Positions 45,015-54,484 are shown, numbered from the stretch's first letter. The stretch is DNA of 64,000 nt from Arthrobacter sp. PGP41 (GCF_002953935.1 NZ_CP026514.1:2480001-2544000), one strand, 5' to 3'. Notes: generated by a model not told the origin, from the letters alone. Numbers and translations: made by a program.

Positions 45015-46156
45015 CGGGCCTCCGCCCTTCTATCCTGCGAGCGCCTGCCAGCCATGGACGGTGCAAGCGGCCGCAGTTCACGCAGCCGGCGAATAATCAC
45101 GATGGCTTCCGCCAACCCCAGCACGAAGGCACCGGCCGCGAGGATCCAGTACAGCTCGGTCCGCCCCGCCAGGGATCCGTCACTGGCCGGGTGTTCGAGC
45201 GTTCCCCTGGATTCGAGCACCGCGGGGCGGGCATCCTGCATCATCGGCGCAACGGGGTCGCCGGACGACCGGTGGACATACGGAACGCCCAACTGCCCGG
45301 CGATCTGCCGCAGCCGGGCTTCATCAATCCTGGACACCGCATCCCCAGGCTGCGCCTCCCCGCCGGCTCTGCCGGTACTGTCCTGGACGTAGGGGGCGGC
45401 CTCCCCTCCCGTGGAATTTCCGGGGTGGTCCTGCCCGGTGCTTTCCCGCCCGGTGTTTTCCCGCATCCTTCCGCCACCGGCTGTGCCGTAGCCCAGCACT
45501 GCTCCCCCGGCCACCAGGCCATCCTCCAGGTCCAGGGCTTCCGGCTCCTTCGCGCTGGTGTGCTCGCCGTCGCCCAGGTAGTAGACAAGCCGGGGACGCT
45601 CAGGGTGGCTCTGCCGGGCTGCGGCGAGGCGTTCGGCCAGCACCTTCCGGGCGGCGGTGATGCTGGTTCCCTTGGCATAGGCGGTGACCTGCGGCTCCAG
45701 CACGGAGATGATGGTTTCCAGCGCCAGGGTGTCGGTGGTCAGCGGCATCCGGACATGCGCTTTGGTGTCGAAGGTGATGACGGAGAAGCGGGCTCCGGGC
45801 AGTTCTTCGGCGATGGCCGCGATGTCCCGCCGCACTCCCCCCATCCTGGGTCCGGCGTTGCCGTAGTCTTCCGCGACCATGCTGGTGGTGGTGTCCACCA
45901 CAAAAAACACGTTGAGGTCGGCGGCGGCTGCTTGGACCGTGCCGCCCGGCAGCCCGGGACGCAGCGCCGCGCCGAGGAGGAGCAGCACCAGTGCGCTTCG
46001 GCGCATCCAGGCGCGGACATTGACTCCCGCCCTTGGCTGCGCACCCGTCCGCTCGGCAGTCCCCGCTGCCCGGTAAAGCCGCCATCCCAGGAACGCGAGG
46101 GCCGCCACGATGACGGGAAGCATCAGCCACCAGGAAAGGACCGGTTGCAGGGTCAT
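45011..46156 (-). CDS. von Willebrand factor A domain membrane protein (BatB-like)
   Basis: A 381-residue protein with N-terminal transmembrane helices (LMLPVIVAALAFLGW and LVLLLLGAAL), a VWA domain, and a C-terminal helix. The metal-ion-dependent adhesion site reads VVDTTTSM rather than DxSxS, still with hydroxyl ligands. VWA proteins of MoxR clusters are thought to help MoxR ATPases insert metals or fold partners. It overlaps both neighbours by 4 bp. Its acidic linker (TAGGGRMRENTGRESTG) is low complexity. Confidence 0.88.
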   Translation of the reverse strand: MTLQPVLSWWLMLPVIVAALAFLGWRLYRAAGTAERTGAQPRAGVNVRAWMRRSALVLLLLGAALRPGLPGGTVQAAAADLNVFFVVDTTTSMVAEDYGNAGPRMGGVRRDIAAIAEELPGARFSVITFDTKAHVRMPLTTDTLALETIISVLEPQVTAYAKGTSITAARKVLAERLAAARQSHPERPRLVYYLGDGEHTSAKEPEALDLEDGLVAGGAVLGYGTAGGGRMRENTGRESTGQDHPGNSTGGEAAPYVQDSTGRAGGEAQPGDAVSRIDEARLRQIAGQLGVPYVHRSSGDPVAPMMQDARPAVLESRGTLEHPASDGSLAGRTELYWILAAGAFVLGLAEAIVIIRRLRELRPLAPSMAGRRSQDRRAEAR

Positions 46157-47184
46157 GGCCGCAACCGCCAGGTGGCGACGGCGAGGACCAGCCCGGAGAG
46201 GAGGGCCGCGGCGAGCGGCAGGCCCGGTTCTTCCGAAACCACTGCCCGCGGGGCGCCCTGAAGAGCCGACTTTTCTGTTTCCTCGACGCCCCGCACGACG
46301 CCCGGCACTGCCTCGGGGTTGTCCAGGGAGTAATAAGCGCCGCCCGTGGATTCCGCCGCAGCCCGCAGCTGCTCCCCCGGCTGGTCCGGCCCCGGGCCGT
46401 AGTCAAGGTCGCCCGGGTTCAGTGCATATACCCTGACAGCCCTGTCTTTGGCGAGGGCGGCCGCTTCCCCAAGGGTCATGATGGGGTCCCCGGAGAGGAA
46501 ATTGTCCGTAGCCAGGACCACTGACCGCGAGCGCGGCTGTTGGCCAAGGTTCTGGCCCGTGCCCGGATTCCGGCTTGCTGCCTGCTCCGTCCCGCGCGGG
46601 AAGCTGGTGAGGCAGGAGGCCAGGCCGTCGCCGATCAGGGAGGAGCCCCGGCCGCTCCACGTCCCGTCCAGGAAGCCGGAACTGCCGGGCTTCCCGTTGA
46701 AGGCGTCCCGAGCAAGCTGCAGCTGTTCGCGGGCGTAGCCGTAGTCGTCGGTCAGGGGAAAAACCTGGACGGCCGTGCTGTCGAAAACCGTCAGGCCGAT
46801 GCGTTCACCGTCGAATTGAGCGGCCAGTTCGGAGAAAACGTCCACCACGGCGGCGTCTGCGCTGCTCATGGAACCCGAAACGTCAAGGCACAGCATGATG
46901 TCCCGGTTGTGCTGTTCCGGCCGGACGGTGGCCACCTCGACGGGCCGTGCCGCCGCCACAGCCGTGGAAGCCAGCAGGGACGCGCATGCGAGCGCGGCCA
47001 CGGCCAGCCAGCGGCGGTGCCGACGCAGCGCCGCCTGGTACTCCGGCAGCGCGGTGAGGCGGTCCGCATGGGCCACCGGACGGCGTCGTGCGTTGGCGTT
47101 CCTGTCCGGCCGGAGGGCCGCCCATCCGGCAGCGCCGGCTGTCACCGCGGCCAGCGGAAGCAGCCACCACCACATCAGTTCCAT
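46153..47184 (-). CDS. von Willebrand factor A domain membrane protein (BatA-like)
   Basis: A 343-residue protein with flanking transmembrane helices (LLPLAAVTAGAAGWAAL and a C-terminal LLSGLVLAVATWRL). Its VWA domain has a canonical adhesion site, LCLDVSGSMSS. It contains the usual TVFDSTAVQVFPLT strand. It is encoded upstream of the second VWA gene (4-bp overlap) and downstream of the 156-residue protein (10-bp overlap). It probably acts with the MoxR ATPase at the membrane. The reaction is not known. Confidence 0.9.
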   Translation of the reverse strand: MELMWWWLLPLAAVTAGAAGWAALRPDRNANARRRPVAHADRLTALPEYQAALRRHRRWLAVAALACASLLASTAVAAARPVEVATVRPEQHNRDIMLCLDVSGSMSSADAAVVDVFSELAAQFDGERIGLTVFDSTAVQVFPLTDDYGYAREQLQLARDAFNGKPGSSGFLDGTWSGRGSSLIGDGLASCLTSFPRGTEQAASRNPGTGQNLGQQPRSRSVVLATDNFLSGDPIMTLGEAAALAKDRAVRVYALNPGDLDYGPGPDQPGEQLRAAAESTGGAYYSLDNPEAVPGVVRGVEETEKSALQGAPRAVVSEEPGLPLAAALLSGLVLAVATWRLRP

Positions 47185-47645
47185 GCCTGCACCGCCTTGC
47201 GTGCCGCGGCCGCGGAGCCTGAGACGGAGGGAAGGGGTTCGGGACCGAACTCGGCCGGGTACAGCTGCCCGACGGCGGACGCGGCCGCCGGCAGCGGATG
47301 TTCGGCGAGGTCCGCCCGGGTCATGCGGGGCGCATCCACTCCGGTGGCATCGCGGACGAATTTCCGCAGCAGGAGGCTGATTTCCTGGTGGGAGTCCCGG
47401 GCGCTCCGTTTTCCCGCGGCGGCGTCACGTTCCACGTCATTGATCCTCTGCAGGTATGCCGCCTTGAGTCCCGCCAGGTCCGTGAGCCGGGCAGGGCGCT
47501 GGCGGGCCTCCACCCTGCGTGGCGTGCGGGTGGCCGCAAACACGAACGTATACCAGGCGGCAACCATCACGAGCAGCCCCACTCCAGCCCACCCCCACAC
47601 CGGGGCATACTCCAGCGGTCCGTAAAACTCCGGTTCAGCCCGCAC
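47175..47645 (-). CDS. DUF4381-like single-TM protein of the MoxR cluster
   Basis: A 156-residue protein with a GTG start at 47645. A transmembrane helix (GWAGVGLLVMVAAWYTFVF) is followed by RRVEAR, a helical domain (LKAAYLQRINDVERDA, EISLLLRKFVRDATG) and the LAEHPLP motif that small DUF4381-like proteins carry between DUF58 and VWA genes. It overlaps the DUF58 gene by 11 bp and the VWA gene by 10 bp. Its role is inferred from cluster position. Confidence 0.78.
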   Translation of the reverse strand: MRAEPEFYGPLEYAPVWGWAGVGLLVMVAAWYTFVFAATRTPRRVEARQRPARLTDLAGLKAAYLQRINDVERDAAAGKRSARDSHQEISLLLRKFVRDATGVDAPRMTRADLAEHPLPAAASAVGQLYPAEFGPEPLPSVSGSAAAARKAVQAWN

Positions 47646-48537
47646 GTCGGTGCCTTTCGAGGAGGGCGAACAGGGCCGTCATCACGCCCCCGGTTCCGTC
47701 CACTTCGCCTTCCGTGATTCCGGCCTGGCGCAGCATGGCCTTGCGCCCGGCGTCCCGTTCTGCCACGGCGGTGGCATAGGCCGCGGCGACTGCCGGGTCC
47801 CGGGCAAGGTGCGCAAGCAGGGGGTGCGAGCCGCTGACGCTGTAGGAATCAGGCAGGGCCTGCTCCGGCTGAAGGAGCGGTTCCCCAGGGGCCAGTCCTG
47901 CGTCGCGGACCGTGAGCCAGAGGACCTCGTGCTGGGCCCGCAGCCGGCGCAGCAACTGCCCGAAGGCCGGGTTGGCTGCGACTTCGTCGGCGACGACGAA
48001 CAGCAGGTTGCGCCCCCTCACGTTGCGCGCCACATGGTGGAGCTGGTCCTCGATCCTGCTGGGCGCGGCGTCCAGCGTTGCCGTGGAGTCCACCTGCCGC
48101 AGGAGGCGTTCCAGGTGGGCCTCACCGCCTTTGGCGGGCAGTGACGTTGTGCCGCCGGAATCGCCGCACACCAGTCCCGCCATGTCACCGTGCCGGTGGG
48201 CCAGGTACCCCATGACCCCCAACGCCATCACAGCGATGTCCTTCTTGGTTTCCCCGCTGTAGGCGGCCGCGGCCATGTTGCGGCCTGTGTCCGTGACAAG
48301 GATGACGGTCTGCCGGCGGACCGCCATGTACCGCTTGACCAGCGGCGAGCCGTGCCGCGCCGATGCCTTCCAGTCGATGTCGCGGACCTCGTCGCCGGGA
48401 ACGTAGGCACGGAGGTCATCGAAGTCCAGGCTGCGGCCGCGGAACACCGAGCAGTACTCGCCGTCGAGCATGCCGCGGGCCTTGCGGTGCGCGAAGATGG
48501 CCATGTTGGACTTCACCCGCTGGAGGAGGCTGGTCAC
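47635..48537 (-). CDS. DUF58 domain protein
   Basis: A 300-residue protein. The family core is FRGRSLDFDDLRAYVPGDEV, then RDIDWKASARHGSPLVKRY, then VILVTDTGRNMAA (a VWA-like fold). DUF58 proteins travel with MoxR ATPases and are thought to be their clients or adaptors. It sits 6 bp after moxR and overlaps the DUF4381-like gene by 11 bp, so the order is MoxR, DUF58, DUF4381-like, VWA, VWA, TPR-like. Nothing is missing. Confidence 0.93.
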   Translation of the reverse strand: MTSLLQRVKSNMAIFAHRKARGMLDGEYCSVFRGRSLDFDDLRAYVPGDEVRDIDWKASARHGSPLVKRYMAVRRQTVILVTDTGRNMAAAAYSGETKKDIAVMALGVMGYLAHRHGDMAGLVCGDSGGTTSLPAKGGEAHLERLLRQVDSTATLDAAPSRIEDQLHHVARNVRGRNLLFVVADEVAANPAFGQLLRRLRAQHEVLWLTVRDAGLAPGEPLLQPEQALPDSYSVSGSHPLLAHLARDPAVAAAYATAVAERDAGRKAMLRQAGITEGEVDGTGGVMTALFALLERHRRAG

Positions 48538-48543
48538 GCCGGC

Positions 48544-49551
48544 CTAGGGGGTTTGGACGGCAGCGACGACAGCGTCAATCACAGTTTCCACCCGCACTTC
48601 TTCCGCCACAGCGTCAAAGTTCAGGATCAGCCGGTGGCGGAGGACCCGGTGCGCCAGCGTCTTAACGTCCTCGGGAATGACATGGTCCCTGCCGTTCAGC
48701 AGGGCAACGGCCCGTGCAGCCTGGCTGAAGGCGATGCTGGCCCTGGGGCTGGCACCGAACTCGATGAACCCGGCCAGCCGCTGGTCGATGTACTGCCCGG
48801 CGTTCCGGGTGACGAAGACCAGCCCCACGATGTAGTTGATGATGGCGGGGTCCATGTAGACGCGCCGGACGAGTTTTTGGACCTCCGTGACGGCATCCAG
48901 GGAGGCTGCGGCCGGAGGCGCCTGCTCCGCCGTGTACACCCCGGCATCAATGCGACGGATGATTTCGGCTTCCTCCGCCGGGGAGGGATAGTCCAGCACG
49001 TCCTTGAGCATGAAGCGGTCCATCTGCGCTTCCGGCAACTGGTACGTGCCCTCCTGCTCGATGGGGTTCTGGGTGGCCAGGACAAGGAAAGGCGAGGGCA
49101 GACGGTATTCCTGGCCGCCGATGGAGGTCTGGCGTTCCTGCATTGCCTCGAGCATGGCACTCTGCGTTTTGGCGCTGGAACGGTTGATCTCGTCCAGGAG
49201 GACAATGTTGGCGTGCACCGGTCCCAGCTGGGTGATGAAGGTTCCTTTGGCGGCGTCGTAGATTTGGGTTCCCACGATGTCACTGGGCAGCAGGTCCGGG
49301 GTGCACTGGATCCGGCGGAACTCTGCGCTGACGGCTTCCGCCACCGTCTGCGCAGCCGTGGTCTTGGCAAGCCCGGGGACGCTTTCCAGGAGGATGTGGC
49401 CGCCGGTCAGCAGGCCAACCAGCAGCGATTCCCGCAGCCTGGCCTGCCCCACCACTTTGGCCTCAAAGCTCCCGGCGATGTTCGCCACAACCTGCTGCGC
49501 CCTCGCCAGTTCCGCAGGTTCGATTCTTGCGGACGCGCTAGTTGAAAGCAC
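48544..49551 (-). CDS. MoxR-family AAA+ ATPase
   Basis: I chose the GTG at 49551 behind AGGGGGAG, giving 335 residues; the frame continues to 49623. AAA+ motifs: Walker A SVPGLAKTT (57-65), LLDEINRSS (Walker B), and sensor ATQNPIEQEGTY. A lid with SPRASIAFSQAARAVALLNGR follows. MoxR ATPases act as chaperones for metal-centre or enzyme assembly together with VWA proteins. It is the first gene of the cluster. The client here cannot be told. Confidence 0.95.
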   Translation of the reverse strand: MLSTSASARIEPAELARAQQVVANIAGSFEAKVVGQARLRESLLVGLLTGGHILLESVPGLAKTTAAQTVAEAVSAEFRRIQCTPDLLPSDIVGTQIYDAAKGTFITQLGPVHANIVLLDEINRSSAKTQSAMLEAMQERQTSIGGQEYRLPSPFLVLATQNPIEQEGTYQLPEAQMDRFMLKDVLDYPSPAEEAEIIRRIDAGVYTAEQAPPAAASLDAVTEVQKLVRRVYMDPAIINYIVGLVFVTRNAGQYIDQRLAGFIEFGASPRASIAFSQAARAVALLNGRDHVIPEDVKTLAHRVLRHRLILNFDAVAEEVRVETVIDAVVAAVQTP

Positions 49552-49691
49552 TCGAACTCCCCCTGTTGGCTGAACTGGGCATGGCTGCCGGACAGGCAGC
49601 ATTCCGCCCGCCATCCTATCCAAGGACGGGGCTGCGGTTTGGGCAATGGGGACCCCTCCCCATCAGGTGCGCCCAGGTCTATCCTTTTGAC

Positions 49692-49895
49692 ATGAGCGAG
49701 CTTCCAGCCAGTTACAAGGAGTTTCTCGCCGACAAAAGCGAGATGTTCATCAGTACCGTCAGGCCTGTCCTGCTGCAGTCTGCAGCGGACAAGCTGCATG
49801 GGGTACGGGTGACGTACAACCCCGGGTCCACCGGCCACCAGGCCCACCTCGATGAGAGCCTGCCGTACGGCGTGGTTTTCGAAGACATCGACTGA
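49692..49895 (+). CDS. small conserved hypothetical protein
   Basis: A 67-residue soluble protein, divergent from moxR, from an ATG at 49692 (MSELPASYKEFLADKSEMFI). The C-terminal half NPGSTGHQAHLDESLPYGVV looks like conserved folded sequence and not random translation. A longer reading from 49542 has no start signal. No family is recognised and no metal-binding cysteines are present. The ribosome site is weak. Confidence 0.6.
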   Translation: MSELPASYKEFLADKSEMFISTVRPVLLQSAADKLHGVRVTYNPGSTGHQAHLDESLPYGVVFEDID

Positions 49896-50001
49896 TTTCG
49901 CCGGCGCGGCGAGATCGTGCCAGGAGCCGCTTTGGCCCGTGGCAGAGTTGAACCCGTGGCCGCCGCGGCTGCCAACGGTGATCCGGAACCGCGCTGCCCG
50001 G

Positions 50002-50877
50002 CTACCCCCGGACGGCCCCGGACAGGGCAAAGGAACCACCGGCACCCCTGGCCACAATCACGTAGAGGGCCAGCACGGGCAGGGAATACAGGATGGAGAA
50101 CGCGGCCAGCTGGCCGTACGCCACGGCCCCGTGCTGCCCGAAGAAACTGAAGATGGACACCGCGGCGGGCTGCCGTGCCTCGGACAGGAGCAGCACGAAC
50201 GGCACGAAGAAGTTTCCCCACGCCTGGATGAACACGAAGATGAACACGACGCCCAGCCCCTGCCTCATCAGCGGCAGCACAATGGTTCGGAGCGCAGCCA
50301 TGCGCGTCGCACCGTCCACCCAGGCGGCTTCTTCCAGCGATGCCGGCACGCCGTCCATGAAGTTCTTGGTCATCCAGATGGCCATGGGCAGCGTGGTAGT
50401 GGCCATAAAGAAGATGGTGGCGGGCATCGAGTCCAGCAGCTCGAACTGGACGAAGAGGCCGTACACCGGAACCATGATGGCGGTGATAGGGAGGCATGTT
50501 CCGAAGAGGACGGTGTACATGAACGGCCGGTTGAACCGGGACTGGTAGCGGGAGAGCGGATAGGCGGCCAGGACGGCTGCAACCAGGGTCACGGCAGCCG
50601 TCCCCCCGGATAACACCACGCTGTTCCACAGAGGCCGGAGCAGCAGTTCCGGCGTCAGGACTGCGGCGAAATTGTCCGCACCGGCCTCGGCCGGAATCCT
50701 TAGTTCGTGTCCGGCTTCGGCATCGAGGGACGCCAGGATGAGCCAAAGCAGGGGCAGCAGGAAGCCGGCGCCGATCAGGAGCAGCACCAGGTCAGCCGGG
50801 GTGCTGCCGGCGCGCCGCCGCTGCCGCCTTCCAGTGGTGGCCGGAAGCGCGCGGGCCGTCTTGGCGGGAGCGCTCAT
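50002..50877 (-). CDS. sugar ABC transporter permease, MalG type
   Basis: A 291-residue permease with an ATG at 50877 overlapping the other permease stop by 4 bp. Six transmembrane helices are visible (LVLLLIGAGFLLPLLWLILA, AVTLVAAVLAAYPLS, and others). The ABC-coupling EAA loop is EEAAWVDGATRMAALRTIVL. It is the second membrane subunit of a carbohydrate importer together with the next permease and the lipoprotein binding protein. No ATPase gene is in the window; actinobacteria often share one MsiK-type ATPase. Confidence 0.95.
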   Translation of the reverse strand: MSAPAKTARALPATTGRRQRRRAGSTPADLVLLLIGAGFLLPLLWLILASLDAEAGHELRIPAEAGADNFAAVLTPELLLRPLWNSVVLSGGTAAVTLVAAVLAAYPLSRYQSRFNRPFMYTVLFGTCLPITAIMVPVYGLFVQFELLDSMPATIFFMATTTLPMAIWMTKNFMDGVPASLEEAAWVDGATRMAALRTIVLPLMRQGLGVVFIFVFIQAWGNFFVPFVLLLSEARQPAAVSIFSFFGQHGAVAYGQLAAFSILYSLPVLALYVIVARGAGGSFALSGAVRG

Positions 50878-51755
50878 GGAGTCCGTTCCCGGAGCAGCCG
50901 GATGTACACCAGGCCAAAGGCGGCGCCGATGAGGATGAGCACCGAGGCCACCGCTGTCCCGTAGCCAATGTCCCCGAATTTGAAGGCCTCCTGGTACGCC
51001 AGGACAGGGAGCGTGGTGCTTGCGTTGGCCGGTCCGCCCGCAGTCATCACCCACACCAGCGTGAATACCGCCAGTGTCTGCAGCGTGATGAGCATCAGGT
51101 TCGTGGTGATGCTCCCGCGGATCATCGGCAGCGTGATGAAGGCGAGCCGCTGCCAGCCGTGCGCGCCATCCATCTGGGCCGCCTCTGTCACCTCGGCCGG
51201 AACATCGTTCAGGGCCGCCCTGTACACCAGCATGGAAAACGCGGTCCCCCGCCACACGTTGGCCAGCGTTACGGCCACCATGGGAAAGGCGTAGAGCCAG
51301 TCCGGCCGGCCAAGCCCCAGGCTCCCCAACAGCTGGTTCAGCGTCCCGTCGCCACTGAAAAAGGCATAGGCGGCAAAGGCAGCCACGATCTCGGGAAGGA
51401 CCCAGGCAGCCACCACCGTGGTGCCAACGGCCGTGGACACCACCGGCCGGGCCCGGCGCATCAGCACCGCCAGTGCGAGGCCCAGCAGGTTCTGGCCCAG
51501 TACCGCAGAACCGCCGACAAACACCACCGTGAGGAAAAGGGAGAGGGGAAACACCGGGTCCGCCAGCAGCCGGCCATAGTTCTCCAACCCCACCCATGAG
51601 GGGTTGCGGGCGCTGCGCCCGGTCAGGCCGGCGTTGGTGAGGGACGCATGGAACGCCCAAAGCACGGGTCCGGCAAGAAAGACGAGGAGGAGCAGCACAG
51701 CAGGCAGGACCGGCAGGTACCGAAACAGTTGCCGTCCGGTGGAGGGGAGCTGCAA
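50874..51755 (-). CDS. sugar ABC transporter permease, MalF type
   Basis: I prefer the TTG at 51755, which follows GGAAG after the binding-protein stop; an ATG at 51812 in frame would overlap that gene by 53 bp. It is a six-helix permease of about 293 residues (YLPVLPAVLLLLVFLAGPVL, YGTAVASVLILIGAAFGLVY). The EAA loop is EVTEAAQMDGAHGWQRLAFI. It pairs with the MalG-type permease. The substrate is not deducible, and no glycosidase lies next to it. Confidence 0.94.
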   Translation of the reverse strand: MQLPSTGRQLFRYLPVLPAVLLLLVFLAGPVLWAFHASLTNAGLTGRSARNPSWVGLENYGRLLADPVFPLSLFLTVVFVGGSAVLGQNLLGLALAVLMRRARPVVSTAVGTTVVAAWVLPEIVAAFAAYAFFSGDGTLNQLLGSLGLGRPDWLYAFPMVAVTLANVWRGTAFSMLVYRAALNDVPAEVTEAAQMDGAHGWQRLAFITLPMIRGSITTNLMLITLQTLAVFTLVWVMTAGGPANASTTLPVLAYQEAFKFGDIGYGTAVASVLILIGAAFGLVYIRLLRERTP

Positions 51756-51759
51756 CGGG

Positions 51760-53112
51760 CTACTTCCGGACGGTCTTGTCGCCGCCCACGATCCCGGCCA
51801 CCGCGGCGTCATACTCCGCGGCCGCCTCCTGGGGTGATTTGCTGCCGGTGATGACGGCTTCCGTGGCCTCCTGTACGGCCGCCGAAATCCGGGGGTAGTC
51901 AGCGGTTGCCGGCCGGTATCGGGTCACCGCGACAAGCTCGGACACATCCCTGACGAACGGGTTGGCATCCAGGTACTCCTGCTCGGCAGCCACGTCCTGC
52001 CGGACGGCAATCTGCGAGCTTTCCACGGTGAAGGCCAGTGAATTCTTCTTGTTGAGCGCCGTTGAGAGGAAGTTGAATGCCAGTTCCGGTTCCTTGGTCC
52101 CCGCCCCCAGCGCCAGCGTCCAGCCGCCGGACATGCTCACGGCACCGGGCGCCTGGCCGTTTTGGGTGGGGAAAGGGGCCACTCCGATCTCCTGCTCGTA
52201 GCCGGGCCACTCGTAGGGTCCGCCATCCTGCCAGAACGACGGCGAGTAGGAGCCTTCCACCGTGGCGCCCAGTTTGGCCTTCGGGAACCATTCACCGAAG
52301 ACTTTTTTCCAGACATTCGCATCCAGGGCCTCAGCCGGGGAAACCGCCAGTTGCTCCTCATACAGAGTTTCAAGGAAGGCCAGCGAATCCTTGAATCCGG
52401 CGGAACCAACCACCCATTTCCCTGCCTCTTCGTCGTACAGGGAGGATCCCGTCCCGTACAGCAGTTCGTAGAAGCTTTGCATGACGGTGCCCTCGCCCGT
52501 GCCCTTGCCGGCGTACATGTTGAACGGGATCACGGCGGGGTCGTTGGCCTTGATCTTCCGGGCGGTGTCCAGGATGTCCTGCCAGCTCCGCGGCTTCCAG
52601 GGAAGGCTGATCCCGGCGTTTTCCAGGACCTTCCGGTTGTACCAGATGGCGCGCGTGTCCGTGCCCAGCGGCACCGCGTACGTCCCGCCGTCGTCCGCGC
52701 GCCCTGCCGCCTTGGCGCCGTCGTCGAACGTATCCCAGTCCGCCCAGCCCTCAAGGTGGCTGTCCAGCTTCAGGAGGTAGCCGGCGTCCACGTCGGAGCG
52801 GACCTTGAAGGTGTCCTCGTAAAAAACGTCCGGTGCCGTGGACGGCGACCGGAGGGCAAGCGCCAGTTTGGTGCCGTAGTCGTCGTCGTTTGCCTGGATG
52901 GGCTGAAGCTCAACCTTGACACCCTGGTTCGCCGCCTCGAACTCCTGTTTGGCGGCCTGGAGCATGCTATCCAGGGCGGTAAAGGAATCCGTCTTCTGGT
53001 AAGCCACCTTCAGGGTCTTGGACGCGCCCGCCGGATCACCCGGGTTGCACGCCGTCAGGACAATCATTGCCGAAGCGATGAGGGACATGGTCTTCAACGA
53101 CTGGCGACGCAT
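51760..53112 (-). CDS. extracellular solute-binding lipoprotein of the sugar ABC importer
   Basis: I chose the ATG at 53112 (GGAG upstream), giving 450 residues. The signal peptide ends in lipobox VLTAC with Cys22. It is a two-lobed cluster-C/MalE-like binding protein (LKVAYQKTDSFTALDSML, PDVFYEDTFKVRSDVDAGYL, GTDTRAIWYNRKVLENAGIS). It is anchored outside the membrane and delivers sugar to the two permeases encoded next. A ROK repressor gene lies upstream on the same strand, 118 bp away. The sugar is unknown. Confidence 0.95.
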   Translation of the reverse strand: MRRQSLKTMSLIASAMIVLTACNPGDPAGASKTLKVAYQKTDSFTALDSMLQAAKQEFEAANQGVKVELQPIQANDDDYGTKLALALRSPSTAPDVFYEDTFKVRSDVDAGYLLKLDSHLEGWADWDTFDDGAKAAGRADDGGTYAVPLGTDTRAIWYNRKVLENAGISLPWKPRSWQDILDTARKIKANDPAVIPFNMYAGKGTGEGTVMQSFYELLYGTGSSLYDEEAGKWVVGSAGFKDSLAFLETLYEEQLAVSPAEALDANVWKKVFGEWFPKAKLGATVEGSYSPSFWQDGGPYEWPGYEQEIGVAPFPTQNGQAPGAVSMSGGWTLALGAGTKEPELAFNFLSTALNKKNSLAFTVESSQIAVRQDVAAEQEYLDANPFVRDVSELVAVTRYRPATADYPRISAAVQEATEAVITGSKSPQEAAAEYDAAVAGIVGGDKTVRK

Positions 53113-53230
53113 GGTGCTCCATTCGGTCAATGGCTGCGTTCCCCGTTGTCAGCGGGCCCCCAGCCGCGGCAATAAGCAAATGCTAGATGGACGCCCTGAC
53201 CCAGGCAAGGCGCCGCTTGCGGCGTACCGG

Positions 53231-54484
53231 TCAACTCTCCAGGAGGAGCCGCTGGGCCCGGGGCGCCAGCGCATGTTCCAGGACCAGGGAGGCCGCCCCA
53301 ATGGCTCCGACGTCCTCCCCTACCCCGGTGCCCACCACCTCGATGGGATGGATGAGCCGCGTGTCACTGTTGGCATCGAGCAGGGCCGGAATCTTCTCAA
53401 GGTAGCGCCCGGCCAGGCGGCTCCAGAACGGCCCTCCGAACACCACGCGCTCAACATCGAGCGTGTTGGTGACCACCGACGCTGCACGCGCCACCCGGGC
53501 TGCGGATTTGTCGATGATGGCAAGGGCCTGTTCGTTTCCCTCATCCGCGAGGTCGCACAGCCGGGAAAAACTCTGCTGGATCTCCGCGCCGCTGTTCCCC
53601 GGGCGCGTGCCGTCCAGGATGCCGGCGGCCTCCGCTTCGGCCACCAATACCTGCGGGATGCAGGTGGACTTCACGCAGCCGCGCAGGCCGCAGTCACAAG
53701 GCGGTCCGTCCGGGTCCACCACGATGTGTCCGATCTCGCCGGCGTTTCCGGAGGTTCCCCGGACAACCTCGTCATTGAGCACAATGCCGCAGCCGATGCC
53801 GGTGCCCATGTACATGAAGACGAAGCTGCCGGAGCCGCTGGGGCCGCCGGCCCACGTTTCCGCGACGGCGGCGCTGGTGACGTCCTTGTCCATCAGGACG
53901 GAGTAGCCCGTGGCTTCGGAAAGGGCGCTGCGCAGTTCCACCCGGTCCCAGCCCGGGAGCAGGGGCGGATCCACCACGGTTCCGTGCTCAACGTCAATGG
54001 GGCCCGGTGCAGCGACACCGAGTCCGGCGATCCTCTCCCGGTCCACGCCGGAGTCCTCCACCAACTGGGCGATTTCCTCGGCGATGGTGGAAATGACCGC
54101 CGACGGATCGTTGCCGCCGGGGGTTTTGATCCTGGAGTGCCGCACCACCGCGCCCACCAGGTCCAGGACCACGAAGGTCGTGACGGCGGGGTCGAGATGG
54201 ACACCCAGCGCGAACACACCGCCGGGGTTGAGCCGCAGGATGGTGCGCGGTTTGCCAGGGCCGCTGCCTTCCTTGCCCGCCTCCACGATGAGGTTCTGGT
54301 CAAGGAGGCGCCGGGAGATGTTGGAAATGGTCTGCGGCGATAGGCCCACAATCTGGGCCAGCTCCACCCGGCTCAGCCCGGCGGAAGCCCTTCTAATGGC
54401 GTCCAGGATCACCGTGAGGTTGAAATCCCCCATTTTGGGCAGGTTGGTTCCGCGCCTCGGTGAGGATTGGCGGATCTCAGTCAC
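53231..54484 (-). CDS. ROK-family transcriptional regulator
   Basis: A 417-residue regulator. An N-terminal winged HTH (about 20-70: RVELAQIVGLSPQTISNISR) precedes a ROK kinase-like domain: GVHLDPAVTTFVVLDLVGAV, MYMGTGIGCGIV, and the zinc motif PPCDCGLRGC (near 260). ROK repressors control carbohydrate transporters and release DNA when their sugar binds. It is encoded immediately upstream of the ABC importer. No sugar-kinase function is certain, though the phosphate-binding loop is retained. Confidence 0.95.
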   Translation of the reverse strand: MTEIRQSSPRRGTNLPKMGDFNLTVILDAIRRASAGLSRVELAQIVGLSPQTISNISRRLLDQNLIVEAGKEGSGPGKPRTILRLNPGGVFALGVHLDPAVTTFVVLDLVGAVVRHSRIKTPGGNDPSAVISTIAEEIAQLVEDSGVDRERIAGLGVAAPGPIDVEHGTVVDPPLLPGWDRVELRSALSEATGYSVLMDKDVTSAAVAETWAGGPSGSGSFVFMYMGTGIGCGIVLNDEVVRGTSGNAGEIGHIVVDPDGPPCDCGLRGCVKSTCIPQVLVAEAEAAGILDGTRPGNSGAEIQQSFSRLCDLADEGNEQALAIIDKSAARVARAASVVTNTLDVERVVFGGPFWSRLAGRYLEKIPALLDANSDTRLIHPIEVVGTGVGEDVGAIGAASLVLEHALAPRAQRLLLES

